Source: Piscinibacter lacus (GTDB lineage: Bacteria; Pseudomonadota; Gammaproteobacteria; Burkholderiales; Burkholderiaceae_C). Taken from it: a stretch of 64,000 bases of DNA. The stretch lies in the NCBI RefSeq assembly GCF_016735685.1, contig NZ_JAERRA010000001.1, positions 1,612,001 through 1,676,000 on the forward strand, written 5' to 3'. The position numbers and the translations under genes were made by a program. Below, piece by piece: positions 45,501 to 54,342 of this stretch; the first letter of the stretch is position 1; each line of letters begins with the position of its first letter. Under the pieces are notes generated by a model, which had not been told where the DNA came from, did not search any database, and saw only the letters and a list, made by a program, of their open reading frames with translations.

Positions 45501-47727
45501 GCTGCAGCAGGCGGCCGACAGGCCCAACCTGCACGATAAGTTCGGCCAGTTGCGCATCAAGCGCCTGCGCGAGCACTTTCCGCGCGTGCCGGTGGTGGAG
45601 GCCATCGCCGCACGGCGGCGCTTCATGCACTGGGAGCTGTGCTTTGCAGACGTGCTGATTCAGCGCGGGGGGTTCGACCTCATCCTCGGGAACCCGCCTT
45701 GGTTGAAGGTGGAATGGAACGAGGCAGGTGTGCTAGGCGAGTTCAATCCGCAGTTCGCAATCCGCAACTTCAGCGCCACTGAGCTGACGAAGGAGCGCGA
45801 ACAGGCCTTTGCGAGTCACCCCGGCCTGCAGGCCGCCTGGACAGCCGAGTTGGAGGAGGCTGAGGGCACGCAGAACGTGCTGAACGCGGTGCAAAACTAT
45901 CCTCTGCTCAAGGGTGTCCAGCCCAACCTGTACAAGTGCTTCATGCCTCTGGCCTGGGGGCTGAACGGGCGGCAAGGCGTGACTGGGTTGCTGCATCCTG
46001 AAGGGCCGTATGATGACCCCAAGGGCGGCGCGCTGCGCGAGGTGGTGTATTCGCGATTGCGGCGGCACTTCGGATTCATCAACGAACTGCAGCTCTTTGC
46101 TGAGGTGGACCACAAGACCAAGTACAGCGTCAACATCTACGGCTCGCAGTTCACTGCGCTGGCCTTTGACCAGCTAGCAAACTTGTTCTCCCCGGCCACG
46201 GTGGATGCCTGCTACGAGCACGACAGCAGCGGCACCGTGGGCGGATACAAGAACAACGCTGGGCATTGGAACACCACCGGCCACGCCCAGCGCATCGTGC
46301 GGGTGGACGAAGCCTCGCTTACGGTTTTTGCCCTGCTCTATGACGAGCCTGGCACACAGGGTCGACGTGCGCGGCTGCCGGCTCTACATGCGCAGACGCT
46401 GAACAGCGTACTGACCAAACTCGCAGCATGGCCACGACGACTGGCTGACATTGGTGATAGCTGTTTCTCGACCGTTATGTTCGACGAGACGTACTCGCAA
46501 CGTGACGGGACCATGAACCGCCGCCCACTCGGCGACAACACATTCCCGGCCACGCCCGGAGACTGGGTGCTATCTGGCCCGCACTTCTTTCTGGCAAATC
46601 CGTACAACAAAACACCTCGCAGGGTCTGCACAGCCAACGGTCATTACGACGTCGTCGACCTGGAATCGCTACCCGATGACTATCTGCCACGTAGCAACTA
46701 TCGGCCGATGGCGGACCCGGCCGAGTATTTGCAGCGAACACCGCGCGTCGGGTGGGTTGAAGAGGGTGAGACGTTGGCGCGTCCGGTGACGTCCTACTTT
46801 CGCTTGGTCTTCCGAAACATGCTGCCTTCTGGCAACGAACGAACCCTGCTGAGCATCATCTCGCCGCCGGGCCATGCACACGTTCACTCTGTGATTTCAA
46901 CCACGTTCCGTCGTGTGAAGGACCTAACTTCAAGTGCACTGATGTGTCAGTCGTTGCTTGCAGACTTCTTCATCAAGAGTACGGGTCGTAGCGGTCTCTA
47001 CTCAACTTGGATGACGCTTCCCTGGCTGGAGCCGTTGCCATCCATGACCGCACGAATGTCGGCGCTTAACTGCCTTTCTGCCTACTACACCCCCCTGTGG
47101 GAACAGGTCTTCGACCTCGAGTTCGCCGACCAGCAGTGGACCCAGCCCGCCAACCCGCGCCTGCCGCAGGACTTCTGGAGCAACCTCACCGGCACCTGGA
47201 CCCGCCACTGCGCGCTGCGCAGCGACTACGCCCGCCGCATGGCGCTGGTGGAAATCGACGTGCTGGTGGCCCAGGCCCTGGGCCTGACGCTGGATGAGCT
47301 GCTGCTCATCTACCGCGTGCAGTTCCCGGTGATGCAGGGCTACGAGCGCGACACCTGGTACGACATCCACGGCCGCATCGTCTTCACCAACAGCAAGGGC
47401 CTGGTCGGCGTCGGCCTGCCCCGCAAGGGCGCCGCCAAGACCCCCAAGACCCGCATCCAGACGCCCGACGGCAAGACCCGAGAAGGCAACTTCGGCTGGG
47501 AAGACCTGTGGGCCTATCCCGACAAGGGCGCCACCACGGCCGAGCGCGACCCTTCAGGCGGCAGCCCCAAGGTGCCCGACGGCACCGTCATCACCCAGTG
47601 GGTGACCGACGACACATTACCCGGCGGCCCGCGCACCGTGGAGCGGCGCTACGTGGCGCCGTTTGCGCGGGCGAATCGGGAGGAGGACTACCGGGTGGCT
47701 TGGGCGTTTTTCGAGGGGGCGGAGTAG
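42562..47727 (+). CDS. drmMI: DrmMI-like N6-adenine DNA methyltransferase (DISARM class 1 type)
   Basis: A 1,721-residue protein predicted to methylate adenine in DNA and mark self. The SAM-binding motif reads EPAMGSAAF (residues 632-640), followed by NVFGVDLNPVAVELAEVSLW, and the catalytic motif is NPPW (1044-1047), typical of gamma-type N6-adenine enzymes. An N-terminal 550-residue region and an acidic low-complexity linker (near residue 515) precede it. The C-terminal 600 residues should contain target recognition; part of this, about 46.2-47.06 kb, looks richer in A/T than the rest. No nuclease domain is evident. PglX of BREX is an alternative family, but no BREX partner genes are present. 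Confidence 0.8.
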   Translation: MPVLEAVHTFAGIANENEFYSHHYLAEVFKGDIKSRLDAWEAAEAEHPGEDAWRAPHKRIQAWAQRWFSLRGQVQRGASDAERWQLFTQLQAGLLQALGYPAPGKLPQSHEFVPGMPVPAWHLQSPRLVVIPAYQPGAEQEDLLDHKLVSLLYGSEGVPRDLQGEPWAELLTDAVFGAEAPPRYVILAGLDEWLLLDRYKWPNNRALRFDWADILDRKDADTLKACAALLHRDCLAPGEGNSLLESLDENAHKHAFGVSEDLKYALREAIELLGNEAARQLDEQASGSKKSVYSGQYKLEPADLSLECLRLVYRLLFMFYIEARPELGYVPIAKSEVYLKGYSLESLRDLELQPLSTPHAREGVYFDASLRRLFKLVAQGVGLAGQTQGQLGSVTPGTAGLVAGAKDVFALAPLDSRLFDDNSLPLLSKVRFPNHLWQRIIKLMSLTRGSKGRRAGRVSYQLLSINQLGAVYEALLSYRGFFAADDLYEVKPAPKKGRAAAAESDGDDDSDGDDDSADDAGSARRGRAGGGGDSEADKLENAWFVPAGRLSDYHEDERVYDLDDNGHRKLRMYPKGSFIYRLAGRDRQKSASYYTPQVLTQCLVKYALKELLAEENGRVKKADDILTLTVCEPAMGSAAFLNEAVNQLADAYLERKQAELGKRIPHDEYPQELQKVRMVLADRNVFGVDLNPVAVELAEVSLWLNAIYGEPTEDKDGNPLPLKPARVPWFGYQLFAGNSLIGARRQAYRATSVVKGAKPAWHEEAPRRVTNTEARQADEIWHFLLPDPSMADYADKDAKKLYPDDFERLKKWRKAFNAPLAHHEVARLQQLSTKVEELWAEHTAALARDRARTEDLLDVWPYGQGQKGQQDDALSQLSRAEKEAIRRQNLLNEDGDLATPFRRLKLVMDYWCALWFWPITESSRLPSREEWWMEVGAILEGNVVDIAPQTALDLMPATAAPQVLVPEVQPVFDGFETQLPLQQAADRPNLHDKFGQLRIKRLREHFPRVPVVEAIAARRRFMHWELCFADVLIQRGGFDLILGNPPWLKVEWNEAGVLGEFNPQFAIRNFSATELTKEREQAFASHPGLQAAWTAELEEAEGTQNVLNAVQNYPLLKGVQPNLYKCFMPLAWGLNGRQGVTGLLHPEGPYDDPKGGALREVVYSRLRRHFGFINELQLFAEVDHKTKYSVNIYGSQFTALAFDQLANLFSPATVDACYEHDSSGTVGGYKNNAGHWNTTGHAQRIVRVDEASLTVFALLYDEPGTQGRRARLPALHAQTLNSVLTKLAAWPRRLADIGDSCFSTVMFDETYSQRDGTMNRRPLGDNTFPATPGDWVLSGPHFFLANPYNKTPRRVCTANGHYDVVDLESLPDDYLPRSNYRPMADPAEYLQRTPRVGWVEEGETLARPVTSYFRLVFRNMLPSGNERTLLSIISPPGHAHVHSVISTTFRRVKDLTSSALMCQSLLADFFIKSTGRSGLYSTWMTLPWLEPLPSMTARMSALNCLSAYYTPLWEQVFDLEFADQQWTQPANPRLPQDFWSNLTGTWTRHCALRSDYARRMALVEIDVLVAQALGLTLDELLLIYRVQFPVMQGYERDTWYDIHGRIVFTNSKGLVGVGLPRKGAAKTPKTRIQTPDGKTREGNFGWEDLWAYPDKGATTAERDPSGGSPKVPDGTVITQWVTDDTLPGGPRTVERRYVAPFARANREEDYRVAWAFFEGAE

Positions 47728-47747
47728 CTCATGCCATGAGCCACTCC
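47721..47747 (+). promoter_or_regulatory. Hairpin across the methylase stop codon
   Basis: GGAGTAGCTCAT pairs with ATGAGCCACTCC at 11 of 12 positions over a 3-base loop; the methylase stop codon is inside the stem. No T-run follows, so it is more likely an RNA-processing or stability element than a full terminator. The 105-base gap behind it holds further GC-rich inverted repeats and separates the drmD-drmMI pair from the rest of the locus. Confidence 0.5.
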
Positions 47748-47832
47748 GTTCGGAGAATGGGCTTCGGCCGCAGCCGAGCGGCCGCCACCAACCGTCCGGC
47801 GCACTGACCAACCAGGGAGTAACAAGAACACC

Positions 47833-48837
47833 ATGCGATTGACACCCATCCCGAAGCGAGAACTGAAGAACGTCGGTCCGGCCATCTGGCGGGCCGTCGA
47901 TGTGATGGAGAAAGAGTTCGGCGCACAGCTGACCCATGACTCCGGTCACGACGGGGACAACGGCGAGGACGCCACTACCTGGATATTCACCTTCCCGCGC
48001 CACGCCGATGCCCAGGTGGCTGTCGCCATGAACGTCAGGAAGCTGAGCATGCTCATGCGCGGCAAGACCCTGGACGGTCGGCCGTTCGATGGCGTGGCGT
48101 CTGGCTTGGCGAAGTTCGAGAAGCGCTACACCAATCCCGACAAGGGCGTGGCCAGCAGCGTGCTGGGCTCCCGTGCGCCGTACTTGAATCCTTCATCGAC
48201 CAATCCGCTGTGGCGTGTCGTTCCAGCCACCGGCGAGATTTCGGACCTGTTGCGCCTGTACCTGAACACCGGCTCCGCCACGGCTCCGGTCGAGGCACTC
48301 GCCGAAGATGCTGTGGAGCCACCCGCGGCGCCAGCTCCCGCCGAGCCGCCCGCACTGGACCCGAAGGGCCTTGCCGGCGGCCAGCGGGCCCCTGTCGATG
48401 CCGAGACCTTCGAGGCGCTGCTGGAGCGGCGCTCCGAGGTCGGTCAGGCCGGCGAACTGCTTGCGGTGCAGGACGAGCTCAGCCGCTTGGCCGGGCTGGG
48501 ATGCGCGGAGCCGCATCGCTGGGTGGAGCGCGTGGCACTGGTGGACGTTGGTCGGGGCTACGACATCGCGTCGACCTGGCCTGGACATGAGCGGTTCATC
48601 GAGGTCAAGAGCACCACCTCTGCCAGCGGCGGGCTGTTCATCACCAGCAACGAGCGCCGCGTCTTGGCGGACCTGGGCGAGCGGGCCTGGCTGTACCGCG
48701 TCGTCCTCAAGGCCGACGGCACGGGGGAGGTCGTCATCCGGCTGCAAGACCCAATGCGAGCGTTGCCGCCAGAGGCGTTCGAGCCGGTGGTCTTCCAGGT
48801 AGGGGCTGGAGCGCTGAGTCAGGCCGCCGGGGTATAG
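47833..48837 (+). CDS. DUF3883 domain protein
   Basis: A 334-residue protein. The N-terminal 140 residues form an unassigned alpha/beta region. A Pro/Ala-rich linker lies around residues 155-185. The C-terminal domain shows GYDIASTWPGHERFIEVKST near residues 240-258 and LFITSNERR, the pattern of DUF3883, a PD-(D/E)XK-like domain found in many defence loci and attached to helicases or sensors. The E-V-K triad suggests that nuclease activity is possible. It is the first gene after the hairpin-rich gap. Confidence 0.72.
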   Translation: MRLTPIPKRELKNVGPAIWRAVDVMEKEFGAQLTHDSGHDGDNGEDATTWIFTFPRHADAQVAVAMNVRKLSMLMRGKTLDGRPFDGVASGLAKFEKRYTNPDKGVASSVLGSRAPYLNPSSTNPLWRVVPATGEISDLLRLYLNTGSATAPVEALAEDAVEPPAAPAPAEPPALDPKGLAGGQRAPVDAETFEALLERRSEVGQAGELLAVQDELSRLAGLGCAEPHRWVERVALVDVGRGYDIASTWPGHERFIEVKSTTSASGGLFITSNERRVLADLGERAWLYRVVLKADGTGEVVIRLQDPMRALPPEAFEPVVFQVGAGALSQAAGV

Positions 48838-48884
48838 CGGGCATCGAGGCGCCGCGACAGGAAAACAAGAGGCAGGGGGAAGAA

Positions 48885-51044
48885 GTGGACAAGGCGGAGA
48901 GCACGAAGGAACTGAGACTGGACCGCCCGTTGCGGGCCGGGACGGCGCTTGACGCCGATGCGCTGGACCGCCGGGCCTTTGCCAGCCGGGTCACCGAAGT
49001 CCTGCGACGCATCACGCCGGACGAAGGTCTCGTGGTGTCGGTCGAAGGGCCTTGGGGCAGCGGCAAGACCTCGGTTCTGGCGATGGTTGAAGAACTGCTC
49101 AAGGCTGAACCTGACGGCGAGCGCCCGCTCGTCGTTCACTTCAACCCCTGGCTGATTGGTGACCGCGACGCCCTGCTGAGGCAGTTTCTCGCCAGCATCG
49201 CCAAGGCTGTCCGCCTGACCGACCATGCCAAGGAGGGCAAGCGGGTCGCGAAGGAGCTCAAGACCTATTCGAAGGCCTTCGATGTCCTGAAACTGATACC
49301 CGGTGCGGAGCCGTGGGCCAGCATCGTCAAGTCGGTGGTGGAGTCCGTCGGCGACGCCACCGGCGCTGCCGCCGAGCACAAAACGCCTGATGTCGAGGCA
49401 CGAAAAGACGCGCTGGAGAAGGCGCTTCGAAAGTTCCCGCAGCGCATCGTCGTCCTGCTGGACGACCTGGACCGCCTGTATCCCGCCGAGGCCTACGAAA
49501 TGGTGCGCATCGTCAAGGCGGTGGGCGACCTTCCCAACGTCGGCTACGTCTTGGCCTGGGATGAGAAGTACGTCAGCGCTGCGCTGGAGCGGCTCAACGT
49601 GCCGTTCGCCGTCAGCTACCTCGACAAGGTCGTCCAGGTACGGCTGCCGATTCCACCGCTGTCGTTCCAGCAGCGCATGGCGCTGATGAATCAAGGGCTG
49701 CAGCGACTTCCGCCTGAAGCCCTGGTTGCCCACTTCCCCAACGGGGACGACCGCCTCGCTTCGCTGTTCCATGCTGGGCAGAGGGAACTCGTCGAGCAGC
49801 CCCGTGACGTCGTTCGACTGTTCGATGTCGTTGCTGCTATTGAGCCAGGCCTCCGCGGCGAAGTGCACCTGGCGGACATGTTGGGGCTGGCCACCTTGAT
49901 GACCAAGGCGCCGGCGGTGTACGACCTTCTTTGCCGAACGCCGCAGGCGTTCGTGGGGCGACGGCCGGGAGCAAGCGCCTCGTTTGACAAGCCGCTCGAA
50001 GTCATCCAGAGCTTCGCAGACGAGCGAAACAAGGCCATCGACAGCTATCCATACGCCAAGGGGGTGAGGGAGGTTGTGCACTGGCTGTTTCCTCAGACCG
50101 CCAAGGCCGATGACGCGTTCAGCCTGGACCGTGTGGTGTTCTTGGAGGGGCACCTCGCGCACCCGGAGCGTCTTCAAGTGGCTCTGCACCTGAGCGCCAG
50201 GCCTGGTGACCTCAGCTTGGTGCGTGTTCGGCAGTACCTGTTCGAGCCAGCCAAGAGAGGTGAGATTGCGGCTGCGCTGCAGCAAGACAACTGCATCGAC
50301 TTCATTGAGCAGCTCGGCAACATGGCGGAGGGGCTGGGCACCGAGGTTGGAGTCGATGCAGCGTCGTTAGCCAAAGACATTGCGCGGCTTATCGATACCC
50401 AGCCTTTCGTTCGCCGGGCAAGTGAGCGCCATGACGTGTTCGTCATGCGCGCAGACCGAGTCGCAGAGCGGGCAATCGGTCAGCTGGCCAAGCGGCTGGA
50501 TGAGGCTGAAGCAGGTGCGCTTGCCGAGCACATCCTTTGCGACCCGCATGCACTGTCCATGGCAGCAGCGCTTGCGGCGACGAGCTTCATGGCTGAAGAC
50601 GGCGACCCCGAGGACGGTCTGAAAGTGCCTGCCGACGCTCGGAATCGAGCGCTCTCTGCCTATGCAGGCAACGTCGAAGGGACAGCCAAGACGGGCGAGT
50701 TGTTTGCCAAAGTGTCGCCCGGCTTTGCCCTGTGGGTCTTGACGCGACTTATGCCTGAGCGATGCAAGGCCGTCTTCAAGGCTGTCCAGCATTGGGAGCC
50801 GTCATTGGACACTTTCGTGGAGGCCATGCTGAGGCATTCCTTCGACAGCAATAACGGGCAAACGTATCGGCTTCCGAAGGAGCGAGAGCACCTGGAGAAC
50901 TACGTCGCTCTTGAAGAGCTGAAGACACTCGCGCTGGAGCGCTTGAAGGATGAATCTATGACCTATCCGCTTCGGGCCGCCTGGAGGGCGATAGTTGAAG
51001 AGAAGTCCATCTATGGCAAAGACGGTACGTTGGCCCGCCGCTGA
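48885..51044 (+). CDS. KAP family P-loop NTPase
   Basis: A 719-residue NTPase of the KAP family. Walker A is GPWGSGKT (residues 55-62) and Walker B is VVLLDDLDRL with Asp 193/194, followed by VGYVLAWDEKYV, the typical sensor strand. Many KAP proteins carry membrane helices inserted near the Walker motifs; none are visible here, so this is a soluble form. The C-terminal 450 residues are helical. It begins with GTG, preceded by AGGGGGA, 47 bases after the DUF3883 gene. KAP NTPases recur in anti-phage systems, but the action of this one is unknown. Confidence 0.8.
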   Translation: MDKAESTKELRLDRPLRAGTALDADALDRRAFASRVTEVLRRITPDEGLVVSVEGPWGSGKTSVLAMVEELLKAEPDGERPLVVHFNPWLIGDRDALLRQFLASIAKAVRLTDHAKEGKRVAKELKTYSKAFDVLKLIPGAEPWASIVKSVVESVGDATGAAAEHKTPDVEARKDALEKALRKFPQRIVVLLDDLDRLYPAEAYEMVRIVKAVGDLPNVGYVLAWDEKYVSAALERLNVPFAVSYLDKVVQVRLPIPPLSFQQRMALMNQGLQRLPPEALVAHFPNGDDRLASLFHAGQRELVEQPRDVVRLFDVVAAIEPGLRGEVHLADMLGLATLMTKAPAVYDLLCRTPQAFVGRRPGASASFDKPLEVIQSFADERNKAIDSYPYAKGVREVVHWLFPQTAKADDAFSLDRVVFLEGHLAHPERLQVALHLSARPGDLSLVRVRQYLFEPAKRGEIAAALQQDNCIDFIEQLGNMAEGLGTEVGVDAASLAKDIARLIDTQPFVRRASERHDVFVMRADRVAERAIGQLAKRLDEAEAGALAEHILCDPHALSMAAALAATSFMAEDGDPEDGLKVPADARNRALSAYAGNVEGTAKTGELFAKVSPGFALWVLTRLMPERCKAVFKAVQHWEPSLDTFVEAMLRHSFDSNNGQTYRLPKEREHLENYVALEELKTLALERLKDESMTYPLRAAWRAIVEEKSIYGKDGTLARR

Positions 51045-51181
51045 GCCGGGCAGTCCACGCACTTCTGCCAAAAGAAGAATCGAATGCCGCCCTCACTTTT
51101 CGCCTGCGAAATTCCGACCGGACTGAAGAAGCGCCGAGCTTCAGGCTTCGTGCTCGTTGACGGCGAAATGAGGGACCAGCC

Positions 51182-54100
51182 ATGAATCCCGGTGACCGCG
51201 TCCGCCTGATAGACAACCCGAGCCGTATCGGGGTGCTGACCAGCGACCCTCCGACGGGCGAAGGGCGACGCCGGCGGCTGGTAGTCGCGTTCCCGGACGG
51301 CACCGAGCCCATCCTGGCCAGCTCGCTGGAACGGGTCGAGGCAGAGACGAATGACCCCTACCTGCTGATGCAGCGCGGCCAGTACGGAGGCGCCTCGCAT
51401 CTACGCGGCGCCATCACCTTGGCCAGGCTCAGCGGCAAGCTGGCGAACCTGATTTACAGCCTCAACACCACCAATACGAAGTTCCTGCCCTACCAGTTCA
51501 AGCCGGTGCTGCAGTTCCTCGACTCGCCTAGCCGGGGCATCGTGATTGCGGACGAGGTCGGTCTGGGCAAGACCATCGAAGCCGGCCTGATTTGGACCGA
51601 ACTGCGCGCTCGACAGGACGCCCGGCGCCTGCTGGTGGTCTGTCCGGCCATGCTGCGCGAGAAGTGGTGCGCGGAGCTGGCCAACCGCTTCGGCGTGAAG
51701 GCTCAGATGGTTGATGCGGGGGAACTGCTCGAGCATCTGTCCTCAGCCAAGGCGGACCGGACGGAGGAGTTCGCGCTGGTGGCCAGCATGCAAGGCTTGC
51801 GGCCGCCGAAGCACTGGAACTCAGAGAGCTCACCCTCCCAGAGCTCGGCTGCCAAGCTGGCGCGATTCCTGGAAGCAGCTGGCGACGACGAGCCTTTGCT
51901 CGACCTGGTCGTCGTCGACGAAGCGCACTACCTGCGCAACCGGGGAACGCAGACGCACCGCTTTGCCGCGCTGCTGCGGCCGGTCACCGACGGCCTGGCC
52001 TTGCTGTCGGCCACGCCCATCCAGATGCGCAGCACGGACCTGTTCAACTTGCTGCACCTGCTGGACGAGGACGCATTCCCGATGGAGTGGACCTATGACC
52101 ATTCGGTCCGCGCCAACGCACCCATCGTGGCCCTGCGGGACCGACTCAAGCGCGACCCACCGGTGACACAGGAGGAATTCAAGGCCGCGCTGCAGGAATC
52201 CGTTGCGCTTCGGTGGTTTGAGGACAGCGAGCAGATTGAGCACCTGCTCAAGAACCTGCCAACGGACGACGACCTGCGCAACGTGCGGTCGCGCGCGGAC
52301 TATGCCGAGTTGCTCGACCGCCTGAACCCCAGGGCCAAGGTCATCACGCGCACGCTCAAGCGCGAGGTGGACGAGCTTCGGGTCACCCGGGAGCCCCGGA
52401 CTCTGCGCATTGAGATGAGCGCGGCAGAGCGCGACTTCTACGAAGGCGTGACCGAAGCGGTGCAGGAATACTGTGAGTCGGTCGATGTCTCCGAGGGCTT
52501 CTTGCTGACCATTCCGCAACGCCAGATGTCGAGTTGCATGGCGGCTGCGTGCATGGGCTGGAAGCGCCGGCAAGAGGAGCAGGCTGAGCTGACGCAGGAG
52601 ACGGTGACCGAACTCGAAGGGGAGACGGTAGAGCAGGAGGCTGCGCCGGGTCCGGCCACCCAACGAGGCACCGGTGAGCTGTTGTCCATCCTGAGTGGCA
52701 TTGCTCGGAAGTGCGGCGACTACGAGCGCCTGGCTGCTGACGACAGCAAGTTCACCGCCCTGGTGAAGAACCTCAAGGGCTACTGGCGCGAGAACGTCGG
52801 CAAGAAGGTGGTGCTGTTCGCTTTCTACCGGAACACGCTTTACTACCTTGCCCAGCGTCTGGCCGAGGCCGGCGTCCGGTCCATCGTGTTGCACGGCGGC
52901 ATGGACAAGACCGAGGTGCTGCGCTCGTTCGAGAACGACGCCGCGGTCCAGGTCCTGCTGTCGTCAGAGGTGGCGTCTGAAGGCGTCGACCTTCAGTTCT
53001 CCAGCCTCTTGGTGAACTACGACCTGCCGTGGAATCCGGCCCGCATCGAGCAGCGGATAGGTCGTATCGACCGCATCGGGCAGGCAGAGGCCAAGATTCT
53101 CATCTGGAACCTGGTCTACGAGGACACGCTGGACGAACGCGTCCACGACAGGTTGCTGGAGCGGCTGAATGTGTTCCGGCAGGCGCTCGGGAGCATGGAA
53201 GAGCTGCTAGGCGCCGAAGTCCGAAAACTCACCGTGGACCTGCTGTCGCATCGCCGGACGCCCAAGCAGGAGGAGGAGCGCATCGGCGATGCCGCCATGG
53301 CCCTGGAACGCAATCGACGAGATGAGGAACAGTTGAACGCGCAGGCGTCCAAGCTGCTCGGGCACGGCGACTACATCCAGAACAAGGCCAAGGCCGCCAT
53401 GGACCTGGGGCGGTACATCCGCGGCGATGACCTGTACCACTTCGTCAAGGACTACCTCGAAACCTCGTTCCCGGGCTCTCGGGTGATGGTCAATGACGAG
53501 CCTGTCCGCAAGGGGCTCATCGAGCTCTCCATGGACGCCCGGGTGGCCTTTCATGCCTTCCTGGCAGACGCCAAGCTGCTGGGCCGCACCACCGTGCTCG
53601 ACAACCGTCCGCGTCAGCTCTGGTTCGACAACCAGGCGGGCCATGTGGCACGAGACGTGGAGAAGGTCACCCAGGACCACCCCCTGGTGCGCTTCGTCTC
53701 GGAACAACAGAAGAAGCGCAGCACCAAGGACGGCTACTTCCCGACCTCAGCGGTGCAACTGCCCGCGTCCCGCGTCGCAGGCGTGGCGTCTGGCACGTAC
53801 GTCTATGTGGTCATCCGCTGGACCTTCTCCGGCCCGCGGGATGTCGAGCGCCTCGTCTACGAAGCGCGATGCATCGAGACGGGCCTTGCATTGGAGCCGG
53901 ACGCGGCCGAGTCGCTGGTCAACGCCGCGGCCAACCATGGGGCAGACTGGCAGGCAGCTGCCAAGAACATCCTGGACCACAAGCGAATTTCAGCGCTTCA
54001 GGATGACTGCCGGGCGACCATCGAGGAGCACTTTGACGCCAGCAAAGCAGCGCAGCTGCGGGAGAACCGCGACCGTGTGCGTGAGATGAACGCGTCCCTG

Positions 54101-54319
54101 GACGCCGACCTGAAACGCAAACGTGAAGAAGCCACCGAGCGGATTGCCCGGTACCAAGCTTCATCGAACCCGCGCCACAGAGGCCTGCTGGGTATGGAAC
54201 GCACGAAGCTGCGGCAGCTGGAGCAGAAGTACGAAGAGCGCAAGCTCGCCAACGGCCTGAGGGAGGCCTTGGACCCACGCCAGAAGGATGTTTCCTCCGG
54301 CGTCATACGGGTGGAGTGA
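51182..54319 (+). CDS. Second SNF2/RapA-like helicase
   Basis: A 1,045-residue superfamily 2 ATPase clearly related to the DrmD-like protein. ADEVGLGKTIEAG covers residues 123-135, DEAH lies at 246-249, LLSATPIQM near 280, and the C-terminal lobe has SSEVASEGVDLQFSSL and EQRIGRIDRIGQ near residue 625. The last 150 residues form a charged coiled coil (RKREEATERIARYQASS, EQKYEERKLANG). An acidic Glu-rich insertion lies near residue 460. It follows the KAP gene after 137 bases and is directly followed by the Hsp70-like gene, so the two may act as a pair. Confidence 0.8.
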   Translation: MNPGDRVRLIDNPSRIGVLTSDPPTGEGRRRRLVVAFPDGTEPILASSLERVEAETNDPYLLMQRGQYGGASHLRGAITLARLSGKLANLIYSLNTTNTKFLPYQFKPVLQFLDSPSRGIVIADEVGLGKTIEAGLIWTELRARQDARRLLVVCPAMLREKWCAELANRFGVKAQMVDAGELLEHLSSAKADRTEEFALVASMQGLRPPKHWNSESSPSQSSAAKLARFLEAAGDDEPLLDLVVVDEAHYLRNRGTQTHRFAALLRPVTDGLALLSATPIQMRSTDLFNLLHLLDEDAFPMEWTYDHSVRANAPIVALRDRLKRDPPVTQEEFKAALQESVALRWFEDSEQIEHLLKNLPTDDDLRNVRSRADYAELLDRLNPRAKVITRTLKREVDELRVTREPRTLRIEMSAAERDFYEGVTEAVQEYCESVDVSEGFLLTIPQRQMSSCMAAACMGWKRRQEEQAELTQETVTELEGETVEQEAAPGPATQRGTGELLSILSGIARKCGDYERLAADDSKFTALVKNLKGYWRENVGKKVVLFAFYRNTLYYLAQRLAEAGVRSIVLHGGMDKTEVLRSFENDAAVQVLLSSEVASEGVDLQFSSLLVNYDLPWNPARIEQRIGRIDRIGQAEAKILIWNLVYEDTLDERVHDRLLERLNVFRQALGSMEELLGAEVRKLTVDLLSHRRTPKQEEERIGDAAMALERNRRDEEQLNAQASKLLGHGDYIQNKAKAAMDLGRYIRGDDLYHFVKDYLETSFPGSRVMVNDEPVRKGLIELSMDARVAFHAFLADAKLLGRTTVLDNRPRQLWFDNQAGHVARDVEKVTQDHPLVRFVSEQQKKRSTKDGYFPTSAVQLPASRVAGVASGTYVYVVIRWTFSGPRDVERLVYEARCIETGLALEPDAAESLVNAAANHGADWQAAAKNILDHKRISALQDDCRATIEEHFDASKAAQLRENRDRVREMNASLDADLKRKREEATERIARYQASSNPRHRGLLGMERTKLRQLEQKYEERKLANGLREALDPRQKDVSSGVIRVE

Positions 54320-54342
54320 CAGGCACGAGGGAGGCAGAAGGC

